Assembly: GCA_014651175.1 (NCBI GenBank)
Contig: BMWJ01000007.1
Coordinates: 434,001 to 498,000 of the forward strand
DNA length: 64,000 bases
Direction of reading: 5' to 3'
DNA from: Streptomyces clavifer
GTDB taxonomy: Bacteria > Actinomycetota > Actinomycetes > Streptomycetales > Streptomycetaceae
Part shown: piece after piece, positions 24,574-32,825 of the stretch
How the letters are laid out: each line of letters begins with the position of its first letter
Position numbering within the stretch: the first letter of the stretch is position 1
The notes under the pieces: generated by a model
Databases searched by the model: none
What the model saw: the letters and a program-made list of their open reading frames with translations, nothing else
Told to the model about the DNA's origin: nothing
Position numbers and translations under genes: made by a program

Positions 24574-24930
24574 GTGGACATCCGCCTGACGATCGACGGC
24601 CATGGTGTCGACGCCACCTTGAACGACAGCGCCACCGCACGGGACTTCGCCGCCCTGCTGCCGCTCACCCTGCGGATGGCGGACTTCCACCACACCGAGC
24701 GGATCGCCGACCCGCCCCGCAGGCTGGACACCTCGGGCGCACCGGAGGCGTCGGAGCCCAAGGCCGGCGATCTGGCCTACTACGCGCCATGGGGCAACCT
24801 GGCGTTCTTCTACCGCGACGGTGAGCATTCACCGGGCCTGGTCATCCTCGGCCGGCTCGACGACATCGGTGACACCGGACGCCTCGCCTCGGCCGGCCGC
24901 GTCCGCGTCCGCGTCGAAAGCGTCTCCTGA
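24574..24930 (+). CDS. Cyclophilin-like fold protein
   Basis: A 118-residue protein of the small cyclophilin-like family (Cyclophil_like type). It begins MDIRLTIDGHGVDATL and contains FAALLPLTLRMADFH, KAGDLAYYAPWGNLAFFYRD, and LVILGRLDDIGDTGRL. These proteins have a cyclophilin barrel but usually no prolyl isomerase activity. They often sit beside reductases or SDRs, as here. GTG 24574 is chosen because AGGAG lies seven bases upstream and family members begin at this point; a GTG at 24406 overlapping the SDR stop would add a 56-residue proline-rich tail with no family match. Confidence 0.82.
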   Translation: MDIRLTIDGHGVDATLNDSATARDFAALLPLTLRMADFHHTERIADPPRRLDTSGAPEASEPKAGDLAYYAPWGNLAFFYRDGEHSPGLVILGRLDDIGDTGRLASAGRVRVRVESVS

Positions 24931-25212
24931 CCTTCCGCGTGCTGTCCGCGAGACTTTCGCCCGCACCACCCGCGTCCCCGTCACCGGCCGGGCCCCGGGG
25001 CCCGGCCGGATCCACCCCGGTCGGCGCGTTCTTCGCCGTCCTCACCCGCTGTCGCGCGCTGATCGCACCCGCTCTCCGCGGCACCCGCCGGACTTCCCGC
25101 CTCCCGCCCCGCACATACGAGACACCGGCGGCGGGCGTGCGCCGGAGTTCGCCGCGGGGCCTCGGGGCAGCGCGGCGCAGGCCCATCGTGGCGTCGAGCG
25201 ACCGGGCGCCCC

Positions 25213-26544
25213 TCACCCGGCCGGGGTGCGGGCAGCCGGGGCGGGTGCGCGGCCGGGGCCCGGCGTGGTGTCCGGGCGGGGGGCCGGTGCCGGCCGGGTA
25301 CCGCCGCGGGCCAGGAAGTCGGAGAGGGGCAGGGTCGCCGCACCGACTGTGACCGCGTCCGGGCCCAGGTGTCCCATCGCGATCGTGGTGCGGGCGATCG
25401 CGTGCCTCAGTGCGTACTCCTGGGCGTAGCGACGGATCTCCGGAAGCAGGTGCGGTCCGATCAGCAGACCTGCCCAGCCGCCGAGCAGGATGCGCTCGGG
25501 GAGGAAGAGGTTCACCAGATCGGCCAGGGCGGCGCCGAGGCACGCGGCGGTCTCGTCCATGATCGCCACCGCCACCGGGTCCGGCGCGGGCCCTCCCGGG
25601 CCGGGGTAGGCGGCGGCCAGGAGCGCGGCGAGGGCGGTCTCGTCGTCGGCGTCCGGGGGCAGTGGGCCGCCCGCCTCGTGCCAGCGTTCACGCATGGCCT
25701 CCGCGCCCGCGTACGCCTCCAGACAGCCGATGGAGCCGCATCGGCAGCGGCGGCCCCGCAGCTGCACCGTCGTGTGACCCCATTCCAGGGCCGCGTTGGA
25801 GAGGTCCTCGTCGAGGACGTCGCCCCTGTTGACGCTCGCGCCGACTCCGGAACCGATGAGGGCGACGGCGGCGGATGCCGCGCCCCGGCCGCCGCCGAAC
25901 CACATCTCGGCCTGCCCCAGCGTCTTGGCGCCGTTGTCGATGAAGAACGGAACCTCCGGCGGCACGTCCACGGCGGCGCGCAGCATCCGCTCGAAGGGGA
26001 CGGCGCTCCAGCCGATGGTCTGGCCGTGCACGACCGCGCCGGGTTCGCCGGCGGTCCCCCGGCCGTCTCTCTCGATGATTCCGGGCACCCCGATCCCGAT
26101 GCCGAGCAGCCCTGCGGGGTCCGCGCCCGCGTCGCGCAGGACGTCGGAGACCCCCGTACGCACATGGCTGACGATGCGCTCGACGTCGTAGCCGTGCTGC
26201 GCGAGCAGTCGGTCGGTGCGGGCCAGCTCCGTGAGCGCGAGGTCGAACAGCTCGACGCGGACCCTGGTCTCGCCGATGTCGATGCCCACGAACAGGCCGC
26301 CACCCGGGGCGACCCGCAGCAGGGTGCGCGGGCGTCCGCCGTCGGAGTCGACGATCCCCGCCTCCTCCAGGAGACCCTCGGCGGCCAGCTCGGCGACGAC
26401 GTTGCTGATGGAACCCGAACTCAGCCCCGTCGCGGGGCCGAGCTCCTGACGGCTCAGCGGGCCGTCGAAATACAACCGTTGCAATACCCTCGCCCGATTG
26501 CCCCTTCGCAGGTCACGCACGGTCCGTCTGCTGCGCTCAGCCAT
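25213..26544 (-). CDS. ROK-family transcriptional regulator (NagC/XylR type)
   Basis: A 443-residue repressor. A winged helix lies at about 10-70 (LSRQELGPATGLSSGSISNV) and is followed by the ROK sugar-kinase-like domain, with VGIDIGETRVRVELFD, GIGVPGIIERDG, EWGHTTV, and the ROK zinc motif CRCGSIGCLEA. It binds a sugar ligand and DNA. It is divergent from the sugar ABC/beta-glucosidase operon and most likely represses it through the inverted repeats at 26596-26639. The C-terminal 35 residues are Pro/Ala/Arg-rich. The 282-base gap downstream (24931-25212) holds no gene that I can see. Confidence 0.92.
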   Translation of the reverse strand: MAERSRRTVRDLRRGNRARVLQRLYFDGPLSRQELGPATGLSSGSISNVVAELAAEGLLEEAGIVDSDGGRPRTLLRVAPGGGLFVGIDIGETRVRVELFDLALTELARTDRLLAQHGYDVERIVSHVRTGVSDVLRDAGADPAGLLGIGIGVPGIIERDGRGTAGEPGAVVHGQTIGWSAVPFERMLRAAVDVPPEVPFFIDNGAKTLGQAEMWFGGGRGAASAAVALIGSGVGASVNRGDVLDEDLSNAALEWGHTTVQLRGRRCRCGSIGCLEAYAGAEAMRERWHEAGGPLPPDADDETALAALLAAAYPGPGGPAPDPVAVAIMDETAACLGAALADLVNLFLPERILLGGWAGLLIGPHLLPEIRRYAQEYALRHAIARTTIAMGHLGPDAVTVGAATLPLSDFLARGGTRPAPAPRPDTTPGPGRAPAPAARTPAG

Positions 26545-26584
26545 GTTGCTCCCTTCGTTCCGGAAACATACCCCGGCCCCAGCT

Positions 26585-26639
26585 CTTGACGCACACTTCC
26601 TTCACCTCTTAAATCACGTCATAAATTAAGTGAAGGAAG
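26585..26639 (+). promoter_or_regulatory. Promoter with overlapping inverted-repeat operator of the sugar operon
   Basis: TTGACG (26585-26590) and TTAAAT (26609-26614) with 18 bases between them form a plausible promoter. Overlapping it, CTTCCTTCAC (26596-26605) and GTGAAGGAAG (26630-26639) are perfect inverted arms, with an inner CTTAA..TTAAG pair. This is the likely ROK repressor site. Confidence 0.6.
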
Positions 26640-26686
26640 GCCGTTCGGACCCCGAACGCCGCCCTCCCGGAAAGGGGCCACCTTTC

Positions 26687-28003
26687 ATGCGTCACCTCAG
26701 AGCCGCAGCAGCCGTCACCCTCGCCATAGCCGTCGCCGCCGGAGTCACCGGGTGCGGCGGCGGTACGTCGTCCTCCGGCGGCGGCAGCAACGAGTCACCG
26801 AAGACCCTGACGTACTGGGCGTCCAACCAGGGCCCGAGCATCGAGGCCGACAAGAAGATCCTCGCTCCCGAGCTGAAGAAGTTCGAGGAGGAGACCGGGA
26901 TCAAGGTGAAGCTGGAGGTCGTCCCCTGGGCCGACCTGCTGAACCGGATCCTCGCCGCCACCACCTCCGGTCAGGGCCCGGACGTGCTGAACATCGGCAA
27001 CACCTGGTCGGCCTCGCTGCAGGCCACCGGCGCGCTGCTCCCCTGGGACGAGAAGAACTTCGAGTCGATCGGTGGCCGTGACCGCTTCGTCGACTCGGCC
27101 GTCGCCTCGGCCGGCAAGGAGGGCGAGCCGCCCGCCGCGGTACCGCTGTACTCGCTTGCGTACGCGCTGTACTACAACAAGGCGATGTTCGCCGAGGCCG
27201 GGATCACCGAGCCGCCCGCCACATGGGACCAGCTGGTCGCCGACGGCAAGAAGCTGTCGAAGGACGGCAAGTGGGGCCTGGGCGCCGAGGGCGCGAACCT
27301 CTCGAACAACATCCACCAGGTCTTCGTCCTCGGCAAGCAGCACGCCGCCGACTTCTTCGACGAGTCCGGCAAGGCCACCTTCACCTCCGACGGTGCGGTC
27401 GCGGCCGTCAAGCAGTACGTCGACCTGATGGCCGAGGACAAGGTCATCGCACCGGGCAACGCGGAGTACGCCCAGAACCAGTCGCTCACGGACTTCGCGA
27501 AGGGCAGGACCGCGATGGTGCTGTGGCAGGCCGCCGCGTCGACCTTCGCCGCGCAGGGCATGAAGCCCGAGGACTGGGGGGTCGCCCCCGTGCCCGTGCG
27601 GTCGGGCACCCCCGGCACGGGCACGCACACCAACTCGATGGTCGCCGGAATCAACATGGCGGTGTTCAAGAACACCAAGAACATCGACGGCGCCAAGAAG
27701 TTCGTGAAGTTCATGACGAGCGACGCGGAGCAGAAGCTCCTCAACAAGACCTACGGCTCGATTCCGCCGGTCAAGGCGGCCCAGGCCGACGCCGCGTTCG
27801 CCGCACCCGACCTGAAGGTCCTGCGCGACACGCTCTCCACCAGCGCGGCCCCGCTCCCCCAGGTCCCGAACGAGTCCCAGTTCGAGACGGCTGTGGGAAC
27901 GGCGGTCAAGGAGTTGTGGGCCGAGGCCGCCGCGGGGAAGCCGATCACCACCGAGACCGTCAAGGCGCGCCTGGACAAGGCCCAGCAGACGATGCAGCAG
28001 TGA
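26687..28003 (+). CDS. Sugar ABC transporter substrate-binding lipoprotein
   Basis: A 438-residue family 1 solute-binding protein. The signal peptide ends in a lipobox VTGC (Cys23) followed by a Gly/Ser linker, so it is anchored outside the membrane. The mature part has family patterns KTLTYWASNQGP, FEEETGIKVKLEVVPWADLLNRI, GQGPDVLNIGNTW and AKKFVKFMTSDAEQKLLNKTYGSIPP. It probably binds a beta-linked oligosaccharide, given the GH1 enzyme in the same operon. ATG 26687 has GGAAAGGGG upstream. It is the first gene of the operon SBP, permease, permease, beta-glucosidase. Confidence 0.92.
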   Translation: MRHLRAAAAVTLAIAVAAGVTGCGGGTSSSGGGSNESPKTLTYWASNQGPSIEADKKILAPELKKFEEETGIKVKLEVVPWADLLNRILAATTSGQGPDVLNIGNTWSASLQATGALLPWDEKNFESIGGRDRFVDSAVASAGKEGEPPAAVPLYSLAYALYYNKAMFAEAGITEPPATWDQLVADGKKLSKDGKWGLGAEGANLSNNIHQVFVLGKQHAADFFDESGKATFTSDGAVAAVKQYVDLMAEDKVIAPGNAEYAQNQSLTDFAKGRTAMVLWQAAASTFAAQGMKPEDWGVAPVPVRSGTPGTGTHTNSMVAGINMAVFKNTKNIDGAKKFVKFMTSDAEQKLLNKTYGSIPPVKAAQADAAFAAPDLKVLRDTLSTSAAPLPQVPNESQFETAVGTAVKELWAEAAAGKPITTETVKARLDKAQQTMQQ

Positions 28004-28013
28004 GGCACTCTTC

Positions 28014-29021
28014 ATGACCGCCGTGACCACCGATCCCCGGGCCGCCGAGTCGGACAGGGAGAGGAGCACGGGCACCGGGGGTGCGCGCAGGAGACTGCCG
28101 CGCATCCCCGACCGGATCCGCCGCGGCGGACTGCCCTATCTCCTGCTGCTCCCCGCCGTACTGCTCGAACTCCTGATCCACCTCATCCCGATGATCATCG
28201 GGATCGTGATGAGCTTCCGTCAGCTCACGCAGTTCTACATCAACAACTGGGGCGGGGCGCCCTGGACCGGCCTCGACAACTACAGCATCGCCGTCGACTT
28301 CAACGCCCCGATCGGCGAGGCGCTGCTCCACTCGTTCCTCGTCACCTGTGTCTTCACCTTCTTCGCCGTCGGCCTGTCCTGGCTGTTCGGCGTCGCCGCG
28401 GCGATCATGCTGCAGGAGAACTTCCGCGGCCGGGGCTTCCTGCGGGCGGTCTTCCTCGTCCCGTACGCCCTGCCGGTCTACGCGGCGGTCATCACCTGGG
28501 CCTTCATGTTCCAGCGGGACAACGGGCTGGTGAACCACGTCCTCCATGACCAGCTCGGGCTGACCGACCAGCCGTCGTTCTGGCTGATCGGCGACAACAG
28601 CATCTACGCCCTGATCATCGTGTCGGTCTGGAAGGGCTGGCCGTTCGCCTTCCTCATGCTGATGGCCGCGCTGCAGAACATCCCGCGCGAGCTGTACGAG
28701 GCCGCCTCCATCGACGGCGCCGGTATCTGGCAGCAGATCCGCAGGATCACGCTGCCCTCACTCCGGCCCGTCAACCAGGTCCTGGTGCTCGTCCTGTTCC
28801 TCTGGACGTTCAACGACTTCAACACGCCGTACGTGCTGTTCGGCAAGTCGGCTCCGGAGAACGCCGACCTGATCTCGATCCACATCTACCAGTCGTCGTT
28901 CGTCACCTGGAACTTCGGCAGCGGCTCCGCGATGTCCGTCCTGCTGCTCCTCTTCCTGCTCGTCGTGACGGCCGTCTACCTGTTCCTCACCTCACGCGGA
29001 AGGAGGGGCGCCGATGCCTAG
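28014..29021 (+). CDS. Sugar ABC transporter permease (MalF type)
   Basis: A 335-residue inner-membrane permease with about six helices and the EAA loop (YEAASIDGAGIWQQIRRITLPSL) that docks the ATPase. It partners with the next permease. No ATPase gene is present; in Streptomyces such importers usually share the general ATPase MsiK encoded elsewhere. It starts 10 bases after the binding-protein stop and its end overlaps the next gene by eight bases. Confidence 0.92.
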   Translation: MTAVTTDPRAAESDRERSTGTGGARRRLPRIPDRIRRGGLPYLLLLPAVLLELLIHLIPMIIGIVMSFRQLTQFYINNWGGAPWTGLDNYSIAVDFNAPIGEALLHSFLVTCVFTFFAVGLSWLFGVAAAIMLQENFRGRGFLRAVFLVPYALPVYAAVITWAFMFQRDNGLVNHVLHDQLGLTDQPSFWLIGDNSIYALIIVSVWKGWPFAFLMLMAALQNIPRELYEAASIDGAGIWQQIRRITLPSLRPVNQVLVLVLFLWTFNDFNTPYVLFGKSAPENADLISIHIYQSSFVTWNFGSGSAMSVLLLLFLLVVTAVYLFLTSRGRRGADA

Positions 29022-29877
29022 CCCCGCCCGGTCCCCCATGGCCGCGCCGCAGTCCTTCCTCTGGACCCGCCGCGTCGTCCTGACCCTGCTCGCCGGCTTC
29101 GTCCTGCTGCCCGTGTACGTCATGATCAGCAGTTCGCTGAAGCCGCTCCAGGACGTGTCGGGGAAGTTCCAGTGGGTCCCGACCAGGCTGACCGTCCAGC
29201 CGTACTTCGACATCTGGGAGACCGTCCCGCTCGCCGAGTACTTCGTGAACTCGCTGATCGTGGCGGGTTCCGCGACGGTCCTCTCGGTGGTCATCGCGGT
29301 GTTCTCGGCCTATGCCGTGAGCCGCTACAGCTTCCGCGGCAAGCGGGTCTTCACCGTCACGGTGCTCTCCACACAGATGTTCCCGGGGATCCTCTTCCTG
29401 CTCCCGCTGTTCCTGATCTTCGTCAACATCGGCAACAGCACCGGCCTCGCCCTGTACGGCTCGCGCGGCGGGCTCATCCTCACGTACCTGACGTTCTCCC
29501 TCCCCTTCTCCATCTGGATGCTGATCGGCTACTTCGACTCCATCCCGAAGGACCTGGACGAGGCCGCCATGGTGGACGGCTGCGGCCCGATCAGGGCCCT
29601 GTTCCGGGTCGTCGTGCCGGCCGCGGTCCCGGGGATCGTCGCCGTGTCCGTGTACGCGTTCATGACGGCCTGGGGCGAGGTGCTCTTCGCCTCCGTGATG
29701 ACCAACGACGCCACCCGCACCCTGGCCGTGGGGCTCCAGGGATACGCCACCCAGAACGACGTGTACTGGAACCAGGTCATGGCCGCCTCGCTCGTCGTCA
29801 GCGTGCCCGTCGTCGCGGGATTCCTCCTCCTGCAGCGCTACCTGGTCGCCGGGCTCACCGCGGGGGCCGTCAAGTGA
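29014..29877 (+). CDS. Sugar ABC transporter permease (MalG type)
   Basis: A 287-residue permease with about six helices, the [10 protein letters not shown] segment, and the EAA loop [26 protein letters not shown]. It forms the channel with the preceding permease. Its start lies inside the end of the upstream gene (eight-base overlap), which suggests coupled translation. Confidence 0.92.
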   Translation: MPSPARSPMAAPQSFLWTRRVVLTLLAGFVLLPVYVMISSSLKPLQDVSGKFQWVPTRLTVQPYFDIWETVPLAEYFVNSLIVAGSATVLSVVIAVFSAYAVSRYSFRGKRVFTVTVLSTQMFPGILFLLPLFLIFVNIGNSTGLALYGSRGGLILTYLTFSLPFSIWMLIGYFDSIPKDLDEAAMVDGCGPIRALFRVVVPAAVPGIVAVSVYAFMTAWGEVLFASVMTNDATRTLAVGLQGYATQNDVYWNQVMAASLVVSVPVVAGFLLLQRYLVAGLTAGAVK

Positions 29878-29897
29878 CCGACAAGGAAAGGCAGTCA

Positions 29898-31256
29898 GTG
29901 AACGACCTCAACGCCCTCCCGGCCGATTTCACCTGGGGGGTCGCCACGGCGGCGTACCAGATCGAGGGAGCCGTGACCGAGGACGGCCGCTCCCCCTCGA
30001 TCTGGGACACGTTCTCGCACACCCCCGGCACCGTGGACAACGGCGACACCGGCGACGTGGCCTGCGACCACTACCACCGGGTCCCCGAGGACATCGGCCT
30101 GATCGGGCAACTGGGCGCGGACGCCTACCGCTTCTCGGTCGCCTGGCCGCGGATCGTGCCGGGCGGCGACGGCCCCGTGAACAAGGCGGGCCTCGACTTC
30201 TACGACCGGCTCGTGGACGGCCTCCTGGACGCCGGGATCACCCCGTTCGCGACGCTCTACCACTGGGACCTGCCGCAGGCGCTCCAGGACCGCGGCGGCT
30301 GGACCGTGCGGGAGACCGCCGAGCACTTCGCGGCGTACGCCTCCGTCGTCGTCGAGCGTCTCGGCGACCGGGTGAAGGACTGGGCCACCCTCAACGAGCC
30401 GCTCTGCTCCGCGTGGATCGGCCACCTGGAAGGGAGGATGGCACCGGGTCTGACGGACCTCACGGCCGCCGTCCGTGCCTCGTACCACCTCCACCTCGGC
30501 CACGGTCTGGCGGTGCGGGCCATCCGGGCCCAGTCCCCGGACGCCCGTGTCGGCATCGTCAACAACCTCAGCCCGATCGAGCCGGCGAGCGCCAGCGACG
30601 CCGACCGCGCGGCCGCGGTCCGTGCCGACGGACATGTCAACCGCTGGTGGCTGAACCCGATCCACGGCCGCGGGTACCCGCAGGACATGGTCGACCTGTA
30701 CGGGGTCGAACTGCCTGTACGCACCGGCGACATGGAGGCCATCGCGGCTCCGCTCGACTGGCTCGGGCTGAACTACTACTTCCGGCAGGTCGTCACCGCG
30801 GACCCGCACGGACCCGTCCCGCACGCCAAGCAGGTGTACCTGCCCGGCGTCCGGCGCACCCACATGGACTGGGAGGTCCACTCGGACGGCATGGAGCAAC
30901 TGCTGCTGCGCCTCACGGAGGAGTACGGCGCCCGGCGGATCTACGTCACCGAGAACGGCTCCGCCTACCAGGACGTCGTCCGGGACGACGGTTCGGTGCA
31001 CGACCCGGAGCGCACGCGGTACCTGGAGGAGCACCTGGCCGCCTGTGCCCGCGCGGTCCGCGGGGGCGCGCCGCTGGCGGGCTACTTCGCCTGGTCGCTG
31101 CTGGACAACTTCGAGTGGGCGTACGGCTACGACAAGCGCTTCGGCCTGGTGCACGTCGACTACGCAACCCAGCGCCGGACCATCAAGAGCAGCGGCCGGC
31201 GCTACGCGGAACTGATCCGTGAGACCTCGGGCGGCAGGCCCCGCAAGGCGGCCTGA
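29898..31256 (+). CDS. GH1 beta-glucosidase (cytoplasmic)
   Basis: A 452-residue glycoside hydrolase family 1 TIM barrel, full length for the family. The N-terminal signature [15 protein letters not shown], acid/base Glu167 in TLNEP, and nucleophile Glu352 in YVTENGSAY are all present, as is the C-terminal [13 protein letters not shown]. It has no signal peptide, so it splits the imported beta-glucoside inside the cell. GTG 29898 is preferred because AAGGAAAGG lies just upstream; GTG 29874, overlapping the permease stop, is possible. It is the last gene of the ROK-controlled operon and a hairpin follows. Confidence 0.93.
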   Translation: MNDLNALPADFTWGVATAAYQIEGAVTEDGRSPSIWDTFSHTPGTVDNGDTGDVACDHYHRVPEDIGLIGQLGADAYRFSVAWPRIVPGGDGPVNKAGLDFYDRLVDGLLDAGITPFATLYHWDLPQALQDRGGWTVRETAEHFAAYASVVVERLGDRVKDWATLNEPLCSAWIGHLEGRMAPGLTDLTAAVRASYHLHLGHGLAVRAIRAQSPDARVGIVNNLSPIEPASASDADRAAAVRADGHVNRWWLNPIHGRGYPQDMVDLYGVELPVRTGDMEAIAAPLDWLGLNYYFRQVVTADPHGPVPHAKQVYLPGVRRTHMDWEVHSDGMEQLLLRLTEEYGARRIYVTENGSAYQDVVRDDGSVHDPERTRYLEEHLAACARAVRGGAPLAGYFAWSLLDNFEWAYGYDKRFGLVHVDYATQRRTIKSSGRRYAELIRETSGGRPRKAA

Positions 31257-31282
31257 GCCCCTCCCCCGGGCGACGGCCCGAA

Positions 31283-31320
31283 CCCCCGGCGCGGCATCCC
31301 CACATGTCGGCGTCCGGGGG
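31283..31320 (+). terminator. Terminator of the sugar operon
   Basis: CCCCCGG (31283-31289) pairs with CCGGGGG (31314-31320), extended inward by CGC/GCG. It starts 27 bases after the beta-glucosidase stop. Confidence 0.5.
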
Positions 31321-31387
31321 CGCCTGCCGTCGCACGTCCCCTCCGCATTGATCAGGAGGGGAGGGCCCCGGCACATATGCTCACCGT

Positions 31388-31765
31388 ATGGAGCAGAGCG
31401 AAGTCCTCAAGCGAGTGATCGGCATCCTCACGGAGGCGAGCGAGATGCAGCGCCAGGCCGTGGAGGACGACGGGGGCGCCGCGGAGGCGGACGGCAGCAT
31501 CGTGACGAGTCTGCTCAATGAAACGATGCCCCACATCGCCATTCCCGGTGACGCGACCGTCGAGGAGATGGCCGCGCTCGTGGGCCGGGAGGTCGGCGGC
31601 GCCGTCGAACAACTGGTCGGTGCGTTCACCCTGGCCTTCATCGCACTCGCGCAGATCCACGACTCCGGGCAGCAGGACGTGACCTCCTCCGACGTGCTCC
31701 AGGACCTGGCGCTGCGCGCCGAGGAGCTGAGCGCCGACGACGACGGCCCCGAGGACTCGCTCTAG
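31388..31765 (+). CDS. Small acidic protein of unknown function
   Basis: A 125-residue soluble, acidic protein starting MEQSEVLKRVIGILTEASEM. It contains several amphipathic helices (VEEMAALVGREVGGAVEQLVG, AFTLAFIALAQIHDSG) and a highly acidic tail ADDDGPEDSL. There is no signal peptide, Cys or known motif. Codon use is normal for the window. It stands alone after the sugar operon terminator. The family is not recognised and no function is proposed. Confidence 0.65.
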   Translation: MEQSEVLKRVIGILTEASEMQRQAVEDDGGAAEADGSIVTSLLNETMPHIAIPGDATVEEMAALVGREVGGAVEQLVGAFTLAFIALAQIHDSGQQDVTSSDVLQDLALRAEELSADDDGPEDSL

Positions 31766-32269
31766 GGTCGGTGCGCAACGGGGCGCACGAGCCCGGTCCA
31801 CATCGCACGGGGCCCCCGGCGGCCGTGGGCCGCGCGGGCGGTGTGGAGCGCTCACCCGGCCCCGCGTGGTCGCGCGCCCGACGGGCACGAGCGGCGCGAC
31901 AGCGTTGCGATTGAGGTGGACGGGCGGCGCGCCGGTGTCGCGGACACGCGTGTCCCCGTGGCAGTCCGGCGTGGGACGTCCCGCGCATCGCACCGGCGTC
32001 CTTGCGGCCGCTGTCCGGATGGACGGGAGCCCTGCCCCTGTCCGGATGGACGGGTCCCTGCCGGAACGACGGGGCCGTGCCGGCCAACGGTTGACAGGCG
32101 GCTGCCCGGTGGGAAGGTGGAGGAGGTGCCGCTGCCCGTACGGGCCCCCGGTGGACGCCGGCGCGGAGGGCCGCGGGTCGATGCGGGAACTCCGGCGGCG
32201 GCTGCCGGACCGACGCGGCCCCGGGCGGATCCCCTCGGGGGCCATGACCGACTCGAAGGAGGGTGCACC
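31766..32269. other. 504-base stretch without a supported gene
   Basis: No reading frame here has both a start site and family-like sequence. It holds a perfect 14-bp palindrome GGACACGCGTGTCC (31942-31955) and a 17-base direct repeat CTGTCCGGATGGACGGG at 32011-32027 and 32038-32054. The base composition is very GC-rich throughout. Confidence 0.45.
32011..32054. repeat. 17-bp direct repeat, two copies 27 bp apart
   Basis: CTGTCCGGATGGACGGG occurs at 32011-32027 and 32038-32054. Each copy contains the small inverted repeat GTCC-GGAT-GGAC. Two binding sites for one protein, or a simple duplication, are both possible. Confidence 0.6.
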
Positions 32270-32569
32270 ATGACGGGCGAGCCCATCTGCGGCCACCTCG
32301 ACCAGGTGCGGAGCGTCACCCCGGACAGTGCGGACTCCTGCCCGGAATGCGTCGCACGGGGAGACACCTGGGTACATCTGCGGCAATGCCAGACCTGCGG
32401 ACACATCGGCTGCTGCGACTCCTCCCTGAACCAGCACGCGACCGCTCACCACACCTCGACCGGCCACCCGCTCATCCGCTCCTACGAGCCGGGTGAGACG
32501 TGGTGGTGGTGCTTCGAGGACAAGGTCTCCTTCGAGATCGAGGGGACGCAGCCCGCCCGGAATCCCTGA
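32270..32569 (+). CDS. UBP-type zinc finger protein
   Basis: A 99-residue single-domain zf-UBP protein. The Cys/His pattern is visible in order: CGHLD, SCPECVARGD, LRQCQTCGHIGCCDSSLNQH, HHTSTGHPLI and WWWCFED. In eukaryotes this fold binds the ubiquitin C-terminus; in actinobacteria stand-alone copies are common and their role is unknown. ATG 32270 follows a strong AAGGAGGG at about eight bases. It is monocistronic, with a shared terminator downstream. Confidence 0.9.
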   Translation: MTGEPICGHLDQVRSVTPDSADSCPECVARGDTWVHLRQCQTCGHIGCCDSSLNQHATAHHTSTGHPLIRSYEPGETWWWCFEDKVSFEIEGTQPARNP

Positions 32570-32732
32570 ATGTGACGGCGTGGCCCTCGCTGAGCGGGAG
32601 CGCCGCTCAGCCGTCGCTCACACGTGCGGTGCGGCACTGCGCCGTGCGGTGCGGTGCAACAGGCGAAGTGGAGCCGGTATGCCCCGTCCCTGCGGGGTGC
32701 CCGGGCAGGAGAGCGACGTACACGACGAGAGG

Positions 32733-32771
32733 GTCCGCGGCGGACCATGGTTTCCCTGGTCCGCCGCGGAC
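32733..32771. terminator. Bidirectional hairpin terminator
   Basis: Perfect 14-bp arms GTCCGCGGCGGACC (32733-32746) and GGTCCGCCGCGGAC (32758-32771) with an 11-base loop, between the convergent zinc finger gene and the glycosidase gene. Confidence 0.75.
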
Positions 32772-32825
32772 TTCCCGTCGCACCGACAGCGGGGAGCGGG
32801 ACTGCGCGGCGGGTCCTGCGAGCGG

